From the NCBI GenBank assembly GCA_038199985.1, contig JBBPYK010000062.1, forward strand, positions 55,156 to 119,155: 64,000 nucleotides of DNA, given 5' to 3'. The notes beneath the pieces were generated by a model that did no database searches, was not told the origin of the DNA, and worked only from the letters and a program-made list of their open reading frames with translations. Each line of letters opens with the position of its first letter. Position 1 is the first letter of the stretch. This DNA is from Arthrobacter_J sp038199985 (GTDB lineage Bacteria > Actinomycetota > Actinomycetes > Actinomycetales > Micrococcaceae). A program made the position numbers and the translations under genes. This document shows, in pieces, positions 16,186 to 24,521 of the stretch.

Positions 16186-18345
16186 ATGAAGCGCCTTGTG
16201 AGGACCCTGATTCCGGTGCTGCTGGTGATCGCGTGGCTAGTGGCAGCGGCCGTCGGCGGACCCACATTCGGTAAACTTGAGCAGGTTTCGGACAACGACC
16301 CATCGGCGTTCCTCCCCAACAGTGCCGAATCCACGGTGGTGCGCGAATGGCAGCAACGTTTTGTTGAATCGGACACCATCCCGGCCATCGTCATCATCGA
16401 GTCCAACGACACCCTCTCGCAAGAGACGGTTGCCGACTACGCTGGTTTGGCCGAGGACTTCAGCGCTGTGGACGGCGTCGTGGAGACCAGCATCAGTTCT
16501 CCTGCGGTAATCGGCCCCATCCCTTCTGAGGATGGAAAAGCAGTTCAATTGATCGTGCGCATCGACGGAAACGCCGACGCCGGCCCTGTTGTCGAAGAAT
16601 TACGCGGCCTCCTGACGGATCAGATCCCCGAAGGTTCGGAAGGCTACGTGACTGGTCCGGCCGGGTTCACCACGGACCTGACAAAAGCGTTCGCCGGAAT
16701 CGACGGCATCCTGCTGGGTGTGGCCCTCGGCGTCGTCTTTGTCATCCTTCTGGCGGTCTACCGCTCCGTGATTCTTCCGTTTCTCGTTCTGTTCACCAGC
16801 GTTGGCGCACTGACCGCGTCCATCTTGGTCATCTATTCTCTGGCGGACGCAGGCTGGATCCAGTTGAGCGGCCAGAGCCAGGGCATCCTGTCGATTCTCG
16901 TCATCGGCGCGGCAACTGATTACGCGTTGCTTCTCACCGCGCGCTACCGCGAGGCGCTTCTGGCCAACACCGCCAAATGGGACGCCATGCGCACCGCCTA
17001 TAGGAGTTCTGTCGCGCCGATCCTCGCCTCGGGCGCAACCGTCATCGCAGCCCTGCTCTGCCTGCTCTTCTCTGACCTGAACTCCAACCGCAGCCTCGGT
17101 CCCATCGCCGCCACCGGCATCGCGTTCTCCCTGTTGGCCGCGCTTTCTTTGCTCCCCGCCCTCCTCCTACTCTTTGGTAGGAGCGCCTTCTGGCCGCTTC
17201 GTCCCACAGCGCGCGACCACCAGGAAACCGATGCCGGACCGGCTTCATGGAGCCACGGCCTGCGCGGTATCTGGCTCAAGGTTCCCCAGTTCGTGGCTGG
17301 CAAACCGCGGATCATCTGGGCTGGCGCGCTGATCATTCTGCTCGCAGGGTCAACAGGCCTGCTGCAGCTCAAAGCCAGTGGAGTTCCTCAGTCCACATTG
17401 ATCCTCGGACCCTCACAAGCCGCGGACGGCCAAGATGCCCTTGCACGTCACTTCGATGCTGGCTCTGGGAGTCCAGTCCTGGTGGTTGCTCAACAAACCG
17501 CGCGCGCCGACGTCGCCTCCGTCATCGAAGATCAGGACGGCATCTCCACGGTGACCCTCGCTGGCAGCGACGAAGCGCCCGGGGCACCGAACGAATCCGA
17601 GCCGAAGGTTGTGGACGGTCGCATCCTCTTCAACGCGGTTCTCGATTACGAACCAGACTCCGCCGAGGCGGAGGCAGTCGTTGAGCAACTCCGCAAGGCC
17701 CTCGACGAAGCCGGACTCGAGGCGCAGGTCGGAGGGACCACCGCCGTCGCCTTCGACACCAGCACCACCGCCCAGGCGGACCTACAGAAAATTATTCCGC
17801 TGGTTCTAGCCGTCATCTTGCTGATCCTGATCATCCTGCTGCGCTCTCTCGTAGCCCCGCTGCTGTTAATCGGCACAGTGCTGCTCTCCTACGGCACGGC
17901 AATGGGCGTCTCTGCGCTCGTGTTCAACCACCTCTTCGATTTCCCCGGCGCAGATGCCTCGGTTCCACTGTTCGGTTTCGTTTTTCTGGTCGCTTTGGGC
18001 GTGGACTACAACATCTTCCTCATGACAAGGGTCCACGAGGAGTCCAAGAACCTCGGCACCAGATCAGGGATACTGCGCGGTCTCGGCGTAACCGGCGGTG
18101 TCATCACCTCCGCCGGCATCGTTCTGGCCGCAACCTTCTCCGCCCTGGGCGTCATCCCCATCCTGTTCCTGGCGCAACTGGCCTTCATTGTGGCGTTCGG
18201 GGTGCTGTTGGACACCATCATTGTGCGCTCTCTCCTGGTACCGGCCCTGGCCTATGACATCGGTCGTGCTATCTGGTGGCCGTCAAAACTGGGCCGGAGA
18301 ACCAGCAATCAGGACGAACTCCGAAAGGTTGCGTCCCGAAGATAG
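16186..18345 (+). CDS. MMPL-family RND-type transporter
   Basis: 719 residues, with two copies of the MMPL unit: each has a first transmembrane helix, an extracytoplasmic domain and a five-helix bundle (helices near 165-340 and 525-700). ATDYALLLTARYREAL and GVDYNIFLMTRVHEES are the two intramembrane Asp-Tyr motifs that carry protons in MmpL proteins. The GGGAGG site before the ATG is strong. MMPL proteins export lipids, siderophores or drugs across the cytoplasmic membrane with proton motive force. Control by the divergent MarR gene is likely; the substrate is unknown. Confidence 0.88.
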   Translation: MKRLVRTLIPVLLVIAWLVAAAVGGPTFGKLEQVSDNDPSAFLPNSAESTVVREWQQRFVESDTIPAIVIIESNDTLSQETVADYAGLAEDFSAVDGVVETSISSPAVIGPIPSEDGKAVQLIVRIDGNADAGPVVEELRGLLTDQIPEGSEGYVTGPAGFTTDLTKAFAGIDGILLGVALGVVFVILLAVYRSVILPFLVLFTSVGALTASILVIYSLADAGWIQLSGQSQGILSILVIGAATDYALLLTARYREALLANTAKWDAMRTAYRSSVAPILASGATVIAALLCLLFSDLNSNRSLGPIAATGIAFSLLAALSLLPALLLLFGRSAFWPLRPTARDHQETDAGPASWSHGLRGIWLKVPQFVAGKPRIIWAGALIILLAGSTGLLQLKASGVPQSTLILGPSQAADGQDALARHFDAGSGSPVLVVAQQTARADVASVIEDQDGISTVTLAGSDEAPGAPNESEPKVVDGRILFNAVLDYEPDSAEAEAVVEQLRKALDEAGLEAQVGGTTAVAFDTSTTAQADLQKIIPLVLAVILLILIILLRSLVAPLLLIGTVLLSYGTAMGVSALVFNHLFDFPGADASVPLFGFVFLVALGVDYNIFLMTRVHEESKNLGTRSGILRGLGVTGGVITSAGIVLAATFSALGVIPILFLAQLAFIVAFGVLLDTIIVRSLLVPALAYDIGRAIWWPSKLGRRTSNQDELRKVASRR

Positions 18346-18351
18346 ACTCGG

Positions 18352-19329
18352 ATGGTGACTAATGAACTTCCCGCCAAGGTGTCCGATATCTTCGATCCAG
18401 TTCGCTGGAGAACCGTCAAGGGCTTCGAGGACCTGACCGACATCACCTACCACCGGCAAGTGGACAGGGAAGCGGGAGAGGCCCAAGACTCAGAATCGCG
18501 AGACCTGCCGACCGTGCGGATCGCTTTCAACCGCCCCGAAGTTCGCAATGCGTTCCGTCCCGGCACCGTGGATGAGCTGTATCGAGCCATGGACCACGCA
18601 CGGATGACCCCGGATGTAGCCACCGTATTGCTCACCGGAAACGGTCCCTCAGCCAAAGACGGCGGTCACAGCTTCTGCTCCGGCGGTGACCAACGGATCC
18701 GGGGACGGGATGGCTACCGTTACCCCGTAGAAGGCGATACCGGGGATTCCGCTGAATTCATTGATCCGGCCCGGGCGGGGCGGCTGCATATTCTTGAGGT
18801 CCAGCGACTGATACGTACCATGCCAAAAGTGGTCATCGCCGTCGTCAACGGTTGGGCGGCAGGAGGAGGTCACAGTCTGCACGTTGTGAGCGACCTGACC
18901 ATCGCCTCGAAGCAGCACGGAAAGTTCAAACAGACCGACGCCACCGTGGGAAGTTTCGACGCCGGCTACGGGTCGGCGCTACTTGCCCGCCAGATTGGCC
19001 AGAAAGCAGCACGAGCAATCTTCTTCTTAGCCCGCGAATACTCCGCCGAGGACATGGTTCGTCTCGGCGCCGTCAACGAAGCGGTGGACCATGAAGAACT
19101 AGAAAACACGGCGCTCGAATACGCTGCAGACATTGCCCGGCAGTCACCGCAAGCCATCAGAATGCTGAAGTTCGCGTTCAACCTCGCCGACGACGGCCTT
19201 GCCGGCCAACAAGTCTTCGCTGGTGAGGCCACCCGGCTTGCCTACATGACGGACGAGGCGGTTGAGGGCAAAGAAGCATTTCTGGAAAAACGCGCCCCAA
19301 ACTGGTCCGAGTTCCCCTATTACTTCTAA
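18352..19329 (+). CDS. menB: 1,4-dihydroxy-2-naphthoyl-CoA synthase
   Basis: 325 residues, the long actinobacterial form of MenB. Crotonase-fold motifs are FCSGGDQRIRG and VNGWAAGGGHSLHVVSDL, followed by the MenB-specific VGSFDAGYGSALLARQ and the C-terminal NWSEFPYYF. It cyclises o-succinylbenzoyl-CoA in menaquinone synthesis. It starts 7 bases after the MMPL stop and is followed 12 bases later by menE, so it heads a menB-menE-menA run. Confidence 0.95.
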   Translation: MVTNELPAKVSDIFDPVRWRTVKGFEDLTDITYHRQVDREAGEAQDSESRDLPTVRIAFNRPEVRNAFRPGTVDELYRAMDHARMTPDVATVLLTGNGPSAKDGGHSFCSGGDQRIRGRDGYRYPVEGDTGDSAEFIDPARAGRLHILEVQRLIRTMPKVVIAVVNGWAAGGGHSLHVVSDLTIASKQHGKFKQTDATVGSFDAGYGSALLARQIGQKAARAIFFLAREYSAEDMVRLGAVNEAVDHEELENTALEYAADIARQSPQAIRMLKFAFNLADDGLAGQQVFAGEATRLAYMTDEAVEGKEAFLEKRAPNWSEFPYYF

Positions 19330-19341
19330 GCTGGCCAGACC

Positions 19342-20484
19342 ATGGAACTCCTTCCCGTCTATACACCCTTGGGCTTCGACCCCCTCGAGCTGCTCGCGCC
19401 TATAGCTGACGCGCTCTCAGGCGAAGGCCCGGCAGTAGCACCGCATGCCAACCCGGACCAGTCGTTCAATGGCGGTCTAGCCAATGACGACGTCGCCGCC
19501 GTCATCAGTACTTCCGGTTCTACCGGGACCCCCAAACAAACCATGCTCAGTGTGGACGCCCTGGCAGCGTCCTCCATGGGTACGGCGACGGCGCTGAAGG
19601 CCGAAGGACAGTGGCTTCTTGCGCTTCCAGTGCACTACGTGGCCGGATTCCAGGTCCTCGTACGGTCCCTTTACGCGGGGACGCAGCCCTGGGCCATGGA
19701 CCTGGCAGCACAATTCACGGAACAGGCGTTCACCGACGCCGCCGAAGAGCTCACCGACCGCGTCCGGCTCACCTCTCTGGTGCCCACCCAGCTACACCGA
19801 CTACTCGCAGACCCCTCACCCCGAACTCTCAAAGCCCTCCAGCGCTTCGACTCCATCCTCGTCGGCGGCGCCCCCATCAGCTCCAAGCTCCTGGCCGAAG
19901 CCCACAAGCACGGCCTAAACGTTGTGCGCACCTATGGCATGAGCGAAACCTGCGGCGGATGCGTGTACAACGGTGTCCCGCTGCCGGGGGTACACCTCTC
20001 CAACGACGAAGGCACCCTGTGGATCGGCGGCGATACTCTCGCCGAGGGCTACCTGGGACAACCGGAACTGACCAGCGAACACTTCCCCTTCCACTCTGGC
20101 CGCCGCTGGTTCCGCTCCGGCGACGTCGGCGACATCAACGACGGCGTCCTCACCATCCAGGGGCGCACCGACGACGTCCTGACCACCGGTGGCGTCAAAA
20201 TTTCCGCAGCCGCCGTCGTGCGCGTTCTGGAAGAGTGCGACGGCGTCCGCGAAGCGTACGTGACCGGACTCCCCCACGATGAGTGGGGTACTGAAGTGGC
20301 TGCCGCCGTCGTCGGCAACGCCCCGCTCCAGGAACTGTGCCAGCAGGTCCGCACCGCACTCGGGCCCGAAGCCGTACCCAAGAAAGTCCTGGTCCTGGAT
20401 CGCTTGCCGTTACTGGCCAACGGTAAAACGGACCGACAGCAGCTGCGGCTACTGCTGGAGCGATGCCCCGACCCACAGCTCTAA
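19342..20484 (+). CDS. menE: o-succinylbenzoate--CoA ligase
   Basis: 380 residues, short for an AMP-forming ligase but normal for actinobacterial MenE. The adenylation P-loop is STSGSTGTPKQTML; further motifs are RTYGMSETCGGCVYNG, FRSGDVGDINDGVLTIQGR (core A8 Asp) and DDVLTTGGVKIS, with the C-terminal catalytic lysine in LANGKTDR. It activates o-succinylbenzoate to its CoA thioester, the substrate of MenB. Between menB and menA on the same strand. Confidence 0.93.
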   Translation: MELLPVYTPLGFDPLELLAPIADALSGEGPAVAPHANPDQSFNGGLANDDVAAVISTSGSTGTPKQTMLSVDALAASSMGTATALKAEGQWLLALPVHYVAGFQVLVRSLYAGTQPWAMDLAAQFTEQAFTDAAEELTDRVRLTSLVPTQLHRLLADPSPRTLKALQRFDSILVGGAPISSKLLAEAHKHGLNVVRTYGMSETCGGCVYNGVPLPGVHLSNDEGTLWIGGDTLAEGYLGQPELTSEHFPFHSGRRWFRSGDVGDINDGVLTIQGRTDDVLTTGGVKISAAAVVRVLEECDGVREAYVTGLPHDEWGTEVAAAVVGNAPLQELCQQVRTALGPEAVPKKVLVLDRLPLLANGKTDRQQLRLLLERCPDPQL

Positions 20485-20545
20485 CCCCCGCCGCCGCACG
20501 CCGGCGTGATGCTCTACCCGACCGAGAAGAAAAGGACACCGATTC

Positions 20546-21430
20546 GTGGCTACAGCAGCCCAATGGCTGGAGGGCGCACGCCCCCGGACACTTCCCATGG
20601 CGATCGCGCCCGTCATTATCGGAAGCGCGGCCGCCTACTCCATGGACGCTTTCAAGCCGTTGAACGCTTTGCTGGCTGCCGCCGTCGCTGTGCTGCTGCA
20701 GATCGGGGTCAATTACGCGAACGATTACTCGGACGGGGTGCGGGGCACCGATGAGAATCGTGTTGGACCGCTGCGGCTGACCGGTTCAGGGGCTGCGCGT
20801 GCACACTCGGTAAAATATGCGGCCTTTGCCTGTTTCCTGCTGGCGATGGCTGCTGGAATTTATCTCCTGTACCTGTCACAAGCCTGGTTCTTGATCCTTG
20901 TGGGTATTGGCTGCATCGCCGCAGCCTGGGGATACACCGGAGGAAAGAATCCCTATGGCTACATGGGGCTGGGCGATATTTTCGTGTTCGTGTTCTTCGG
21001 CCTCGTTGCAACTCTGGGAACCACGTATACGCAGGCTGGGGCGGTCAACGCTCCCGCCATTGTGGGTGCCATCAGCACCGGCATCTTTGCCATGGCGCTG
21101 CTCATGGCCAACAACGTCCGGGACATTCCGACAGACCGGGAGCACGGGAAACTGACGCTGGCCGTCCGTCTGGGCGAAGATATGGCCCGGGTCAGTTACG
21201 TCATGATGCTGGCGTTAGCGCTGCTGCTGCCGGTCTTCCTGGTCTACGACTACCCGTGGGTGCTGTTGGTGCTAGTGCTCATACCGTTGACGCTCATGCC
21301 GAGTTGGCTGATGCTCAAAGGCAAGAAACGCAAGAGCCTGATCCCTGTGCTCAAGCAGACCGGTATTTTGAACCTGCTGTTCAGCGTGCTCTTCGCCGCT
21401 GGCCTGGTGCTGACAGTGATCCTGAGCTAG
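20546..21430 (+). CDS. menA: 1,4-dihydroxy-2-naphthoate polyprenyltransferase
   Basis: 294 residues, GTG start (ATAAQWLEGARPRTLPM). About eight or nine transmembrane helices of the UbiA fold. The first prenyl-diphosphate/Mg motif is NYANDYSDGVRGTDENR and the second is NNVRDIPTDREHGK. It attaches the isoprenoid tail to dihydroxynaphthoate in the cytoplasmic membrane. In many relatives menA is followed directly by the DUF4229 gene; here about 3 kb of other DNA intervenes (21431-24521). Confidence 0.94.
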   Translation: MATAAQWLEGARPRTLPMAIAPVIIGSAAAYSMDAFKPLNALLAAAVAVLLQIGVNYANDYSDGVRGTDENRVGPLRLTGSGAARAHSVKYAAFACFLLAMAAGIYLLYLSQAWFLILVGIGCIAAAWGYTGGKNPYGYMGLGDIFVFVFFGLVATLGTTYTQAGAVNAPAIVGAISTGIFAMALLMANNVRDIPTDREHGKLTLAVRLGEDMARVSYVMMLALALLLPVFLVYDYPWVLLVLVLIPLTLMPSWLMLKGKKRKSLIPVLKQTGILNLLFSVLFAAGLVLTVILS

Positions 21431-21467
21431 TTGCCGGACCACTCATGATTGAACTGTTCGAGTAGGC

Positions 21468-22736
21468 TCAACCGTCAGTCGAGAGCACCCCGGTTGGCGC
21501 GTGGTGCGATGTGGGAGTCTCTCTCAAGAAAAAGGTCGGAAGGGCGGCAAGCGTGGACGTGCCAACCCAGATCCAGAGAGTGGGCACAACCCCAAAAACG
21601 GTGCCTGCGAACCCTCCGAGGAGACTCGCGATTGGCACGACACCCATTCCAGCGAATCCAAGGAAACTCATCTGCCTGGCCAAGAGTTCGCGGGGAGTGA
21701 GCCTGGCGGTCAAGGAGTAAGAGTTCACGTTATAGACGACGACTGCAACCGAATAGAGCAGCCCTTGAGCGGCCGCGATGAGGAAGACTGTGCTTTTGAA
21801 GTTCGCGACCAGAGGCAAGAGCGCAACGATGGGAATCATCGAGGCGGTTGATGCGCGGAAAGCCCACCGCTCGCCAAATCTGGCGTTGATGATCGGAGCG
21901 ACAAGCGATCCGATCAGGCCACCGACACCAACGCACATAAACACAATTCCCACCTCTGATGGGCTCATTTCCAAAATCCTGATGTAGTAGATCATCTCCA
22001 CTGTTGAACCGAGTGCCAGTCCAAAGTTCATGAGCACGGTGCTGATGACGATCAGGCGAACCGGCCTATTGCCGATACTGAACCGCAAGCCGGTTCCGAG
22101 CGCACGGAAGTATGGCTCCGGCCGCTCCTCATTTTGCGTGGGCAACCCCTTCAGGCCGAACGACATCGCCGCCGAAACCAGACGTGCAAGCGTAGAGATC
22201 AGAAGCACAAAAGGAGCCGCAACCCATCGAAGCACCTGGCCGACGAGAAATGGAGAGATGATTTCGATCGTCGTGGTGACGGTCTCCTGCCGAGCGTAGG
22301 CAAGGGACAAGCGCGCCTCATCGACGACATCGGGGAGAACGCTTCTGCTGGCGATACTGAAAAGCATGCCAGCGAAGCCTGCTACGAACGTGACGGCCAA
22401 TAGCTGCCAGTATTCGAGGATCTCGAGAGCGAATGCGATGGGTATCCACAGCAGCGCGAAAGCTGCAAGCAAGTCCGCCCAGCCCATGATCGTGCTCTTG
22501 CGCATCCGATCGACGAACACGCCGACCGGAACGCTGAACACCAGATACGAGACTGTGCCGAGTGCATTAATGAGGCCGACTTCAAAAGCGGATGCCTGCA
22601 ACGTGATCACCGCGACGAGATCAACACCGATGCCAGCCGCACCCGAAGAGACGGCACCGAGGGCGGAGGCAGCTACAATTCGCCGAAAGTTCGGGTTCTT
22701 GAAGAGCCCATCCTTAGCCTGTTTTTCAGTATTCAC
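21468..22736 (-). CDS. MFS transporter, probable exporter of the P450-modified peptide
   Basis: About 422 residues with twelve predicted transmembrane helices. The loop 2-3 motif is VGVFVDRMRKSTIMGWAD and the helix bundle continues to LPTFFLRETP; this is the MFS_3/enterobactin-exporter-like branch typical of small-molecule and antibiotic efflux. I choose the GTG at 22736 (VNTEKQAKDG), which has GGGAG 5 bases upstream and overlaps the 3' end of the P450 gene by 11 bases; the frame is open much further upstream only because it runs through the P450 gene. The overlap makes co-translation with the P450 very likely and suggests export of, or self-protection against, the P450 product. Confidence 0.85.
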   Translation of the reverse strand: MNTEKQAKDGLFKNPNFRRIVAASALGAVSSGAAGIGVDLVAVITLQASAFEVGLINALGTVSYLVFSVPVGVFVDRMRKSTIMGWADLLAAFALLWIPIAFALEILEYWQLLAVTFVAGFAGMLFSIASRSVLPDVVDEARLSLAYARQETVTTTIEIISPFLVGQVLRWVAAPFVLLISTLARLVSAAMSFGLKGLPTQNEERPEPYFRALGTGLRFSIGNRPVRLIVISTVLMNFGLALGSTVEMIYYIRILEMSPSEVGIVFMCVGVGGLIGSLVAPIINARFGERWAFRASTASMIPIVALLPLVANFKSTVFLIAAAQGLLYSVAVVVYNVNSYSLTARLTPRELLARQMSFLGFAGMGVVPIASLLGGFAGTVFGVVPTLWIWVGTSTLAALPTFFLRETPTSHHAPTGVLSTDG

Positions 22737-23838
22737 GGGGCTCCCGGGGGTCTCTTCGAATCGTGATCCGACGTCGCGGTGGAACAAAAAGTATGTGCGC
22801 TCTCGGAATCGTTCGTGATCTGCCAAGTTCCACTCGGTAATTGTCACGCAGCGCCTCGAGCGAAGCACAGAGTATGTCGAGAGCGAACTGCCTCGCGGGG
22901 CAAAGCATCGCGCCCCGACCGAATGGAAGGAAGTTCGGCGTAGTTGGTGTGCTCGGCGCATCCCACCTGTCTGGACGAAACTGAAGCGGCGCAGTCCAAT
23001 TCCGACTGCTTCGATGAACCGCCGAAGTCATCAGGACGACATGACGGAACTGGTTCTCCACACCTTCGATCGGCTGCTCACGGATAAGCTTCCAAGCCGC
23101 CGGTGCGAGTCGTTGGCTTTCATCCATGACAGCACGAACCGGGTACTTTGCGATGAAGCTTGAACCATCTCCGGTGTTTTTAAGACCCAAAGTAAGCGCC
23201 CATTCGAGCGCGACTCCGGTGAACCCCACCATTGATAGGACGAGTCGTGAATAGACCTCAGGCAGTTCTCGCTTCGTCAACCGATCACTAACCTTCAACG
23301 CAACGCCGACTAGGTCCGGCTGTTCGTTGGATGAGAGATTCGCCATGAGGTTGGCCATTCTGGCCCAGATATCCTCACTCACGACGGTACGGGCTTTCTT
23401 GCGAAAGCCCCGTACGCTCGACGCGACCACTACTCGGCGCACATACTCATGAGTCAGGGCCTGCAGGTCAGGATCGCGGTGACCACAGATGATTGGGAGC
23501 AAGATTTGATAGATTGCTTCGACGCCCCAGCCCTGAGTCATAAACGAGCCAGTCTCGAACTCCGGATCCAGGACCGTCGTCTGTGCGTCGCTCGTATTCA
23601 CAAGCCGGATGAGTTCCTTGCGCAAATCTCGACGTAAGTCCTTTGGTAGCGGGTCACGCGAGTGTGTGCGGAAGAATGCGGTTTGAGGGCGGAATTGACT
23701 GTCATCCGCCCGCGCAATCGCGTCGATCTCGGAAGGACTAACAACAATAGAGGCGCCACCATTCCGGAAACTAGAGGAGCCGTGCGAAGCGATCCGATCT
23801 ATCCGCCGTAGATCACCGTACAGATTTTTTTCACGCAT
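22726..23838 (-). CDS. Cytochrome P450, putative RiPP cross-linking enzyme
   Basis: 370 residues, slightly short for a P450. Heme ligand Cys313 lies in FLPFGRGAMLCPARQ, the K-helix ExxR is Glu240-Arg243 (DESQRLAP), the PERF-like segment is FRPDRWD, and the I-helix is SMVGFTGVALEWAL, where the usual acid-Thr pair is not obvious. Start: ATG at 23838 with only a weak upstream site. It follows a 26-codon peptide gene (23888-23968) after a strong hairpin and overlaps the MFS gene. P450 enzymes next to tiny precursor genes install aryl-aryl or aryl-ether cross-links in cittilins, atropopeptides and biarylitides. The P450 family call is firm; the peptide substrate is inferred from position. Confidence 0.85.
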   Translation of the reverse strand: MREKNLYGDLRRIDRIASHGSSSFRNGGASIVVSPSEIDAIARADDSQFRPQTAFFRTHSRDPLPKDLRRDLRKELIRLVNTSDAQTTVLDPEFETGSFMTQGWGVEAIYQILLPIICGHRDPDLQALTHEYVRRVVVASSVRGFRKKARTVVSEDIWARMANLMANLSSNEQPDLVGVALKVSDRLTKRELPEVYSRLVLSMVGFTGVALEWALTLGLKNTGDGSSFIAKYPVRAVMDESQRLAPAAWKLIREQPIEGVENQFRHVVLMTSAVHRSSRNWTAPLQFRPDRWDAPSTPTTPNFLPFGRGAMLCPARQFALDILCASLEALRDNYRVELGRSRTIPRAHILFVPPRRRITIRRDPREPREY

Positions 23839-23848
23839 AATAGAGGCT

Positions 23849-23878
23849 GCTCAAGCGCCACAGTAGTGGCGCTTGAGC
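23849..23878 (-). terminator. Perfect 13-bp hairpin between precursor peptide gene and P450 gene
   Basis: GCTCAAGCGCCAC and GTGGCGCTTGAGC pair perfectly around a four-base loop, 9 bases after the stop of the peptide gene and just before the P450 start. There is no T-run, so it is more likely a partial terminator or mRNA-stabilising element than a full stop. Such intergenic hairpins in bacteriocin and RiPP operons give more precursor than enzyme. Confidence 0.65.
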
Positions 23879-23887
23879 GATGTCTAT

Positions 23888-23968
23888 TCAGATCCCGTAT
23901 TTCCGAGCGTACCCCGAACGACACAGGATGGAGCCGGCGATGAGACGGCGGCGGATGGCGGTGACCAT
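23888..23968 (-). CDS. Putative RiPP precursor peptide, 26 residues
   Basis: A gene too short for normal ORF callers. The ATG at 23968 is preceded by AAAGAGG at an ideal 5-base distance, and 26 codons later ends in TGA. The N-terminal half is basic and hydrophobic (MVTAIRRRLIAGSIL), suitable as a leader; the C-terminal half contains Cys16 and two tyrosines, Tyr20 and Tyr24, in GYARKYGI. Two aromatic residues three apart near the C-terminus are what a cross-linking P450 needs. It is followed by a strong hairpin, then P450 and MFS genes. No protease or methyltransferase is adjacent. I do not recognise the core sequence among the known P450 RiPP classes. Confidence 0.65.
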   Translation of the reverse strand: MVTAIRRRLIAGSILCRSGYARKYGI

Positions 23969-23997
23969 GGCAACCTCTTTCTTTATTGAAACTGCTC

Positions 23998-24006
23998 TTT
24001 ATAGCA
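23998..24006 (-). promoter_or_regulatory. Candidate extended -10 promoter of the peptide-P450-MFS operon
   Basis: On the minus strand TGC-TATAAA lies about 30 bases upstream of the precursor ATG, an extended -10 shape (TGn before the hexamer). A -35 element at the correct spacing is poor. It is close to the right edge of the cluster, 100 bases or so from the insertion-sequence remnants. Confidence 0.35.
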
Positions 24007-24124
24007 GGGTTCGTTGAACAATCGTACAATCATGCAGCGGAAGTTATCCAGGCGGCGACGAGACTCATAGATGGTCCCCGCCAACCCCTTCGCTGGGGAT
24101 CATGGACACGACGCCGATGGGGTC

Positions 24125-24190
24125 ATGGTCGACAAGGACGTTTCCATGAGCACTCGAGTTGAGATCACCAAGAAATACGCCACGGCATCC
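24125..24190 (+). mobile_element. Remnant: N-terminus of an integrase-type transposase
   Basis: The plus strand reads MVDKDVSMSTRVEITKKYAT, which resembles the first residues of a common actinobacterial integrase-core transposase group, and then loses the match at about 24187, exactly where an IS630-like remnant on the other strand begins. Only about 22 codons survive. It is non-functional. Confidence 0.45.
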
Positions 24191-24477
24191 TCCCGATCGA
24201 CGCTGACGAGAACGGGCCGACCAAGCCGAGGTTCGACCACAAGCTCACCGAGCCGCTGTTCAAGAAACCGGGAACGCCACTTCCACACTGTGGGTAACGA
24301 CACCGTCAGACGCCGCGACACCTCTGAGTTCGAGGCCCCCGTCACGCATTCCAACACGGCCAGGGACCGCAATGTGAGATCCTGCGCAGGCTTCCGGCGA
24401 CGAACCCACCCCTGCAGCTGATCGCGTTCCACTTCCGCGAGTGCTAGCTCGGCCAATGCGGGTCCTCATCGCGCCAT
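24187..24477 (-). pseudogene. IS630-family transposase remnant (N-terminal part, with early stop)
   Basis: From about 24456 the minus strand encodes an IS630-type N-terminus: ELALAEVERDQLQGWVRRRK, a helix-turn-helix SNSEVSRRLTVSLPTVWKW, and RLGELVVEPRLGRP. The family's natural start at 24477 reads ATG GCG CGA TGA, so there is a stop at codon 4, and the homology ends after about 90 residues, before the DDE catalytic domain. It is broken at both ends and joins another insertion-sequence fragment. It marks the right border of the inserted RiPP region. Confidence 0.65.
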
Positions 24478-24521
24478 ACCCCCATTCTACAAAACAAGAA
24501 ACTAACTAACGGCGCGACATA

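Noticed and set aside
23799..24029. 76-residue minus-strand open frame covering the precursor region
   Set aside because: It lacks a ribosome binding site, runs through the hairpin and is in a different frame from the better supported 26-residue gene.
24071..24421. Long plus-strand open frame across the IS remnants
   Set aside because: Only its first part (to about 24187) resembles a transposase; the rest is a shadow of the IS630 fragment on the other strand.
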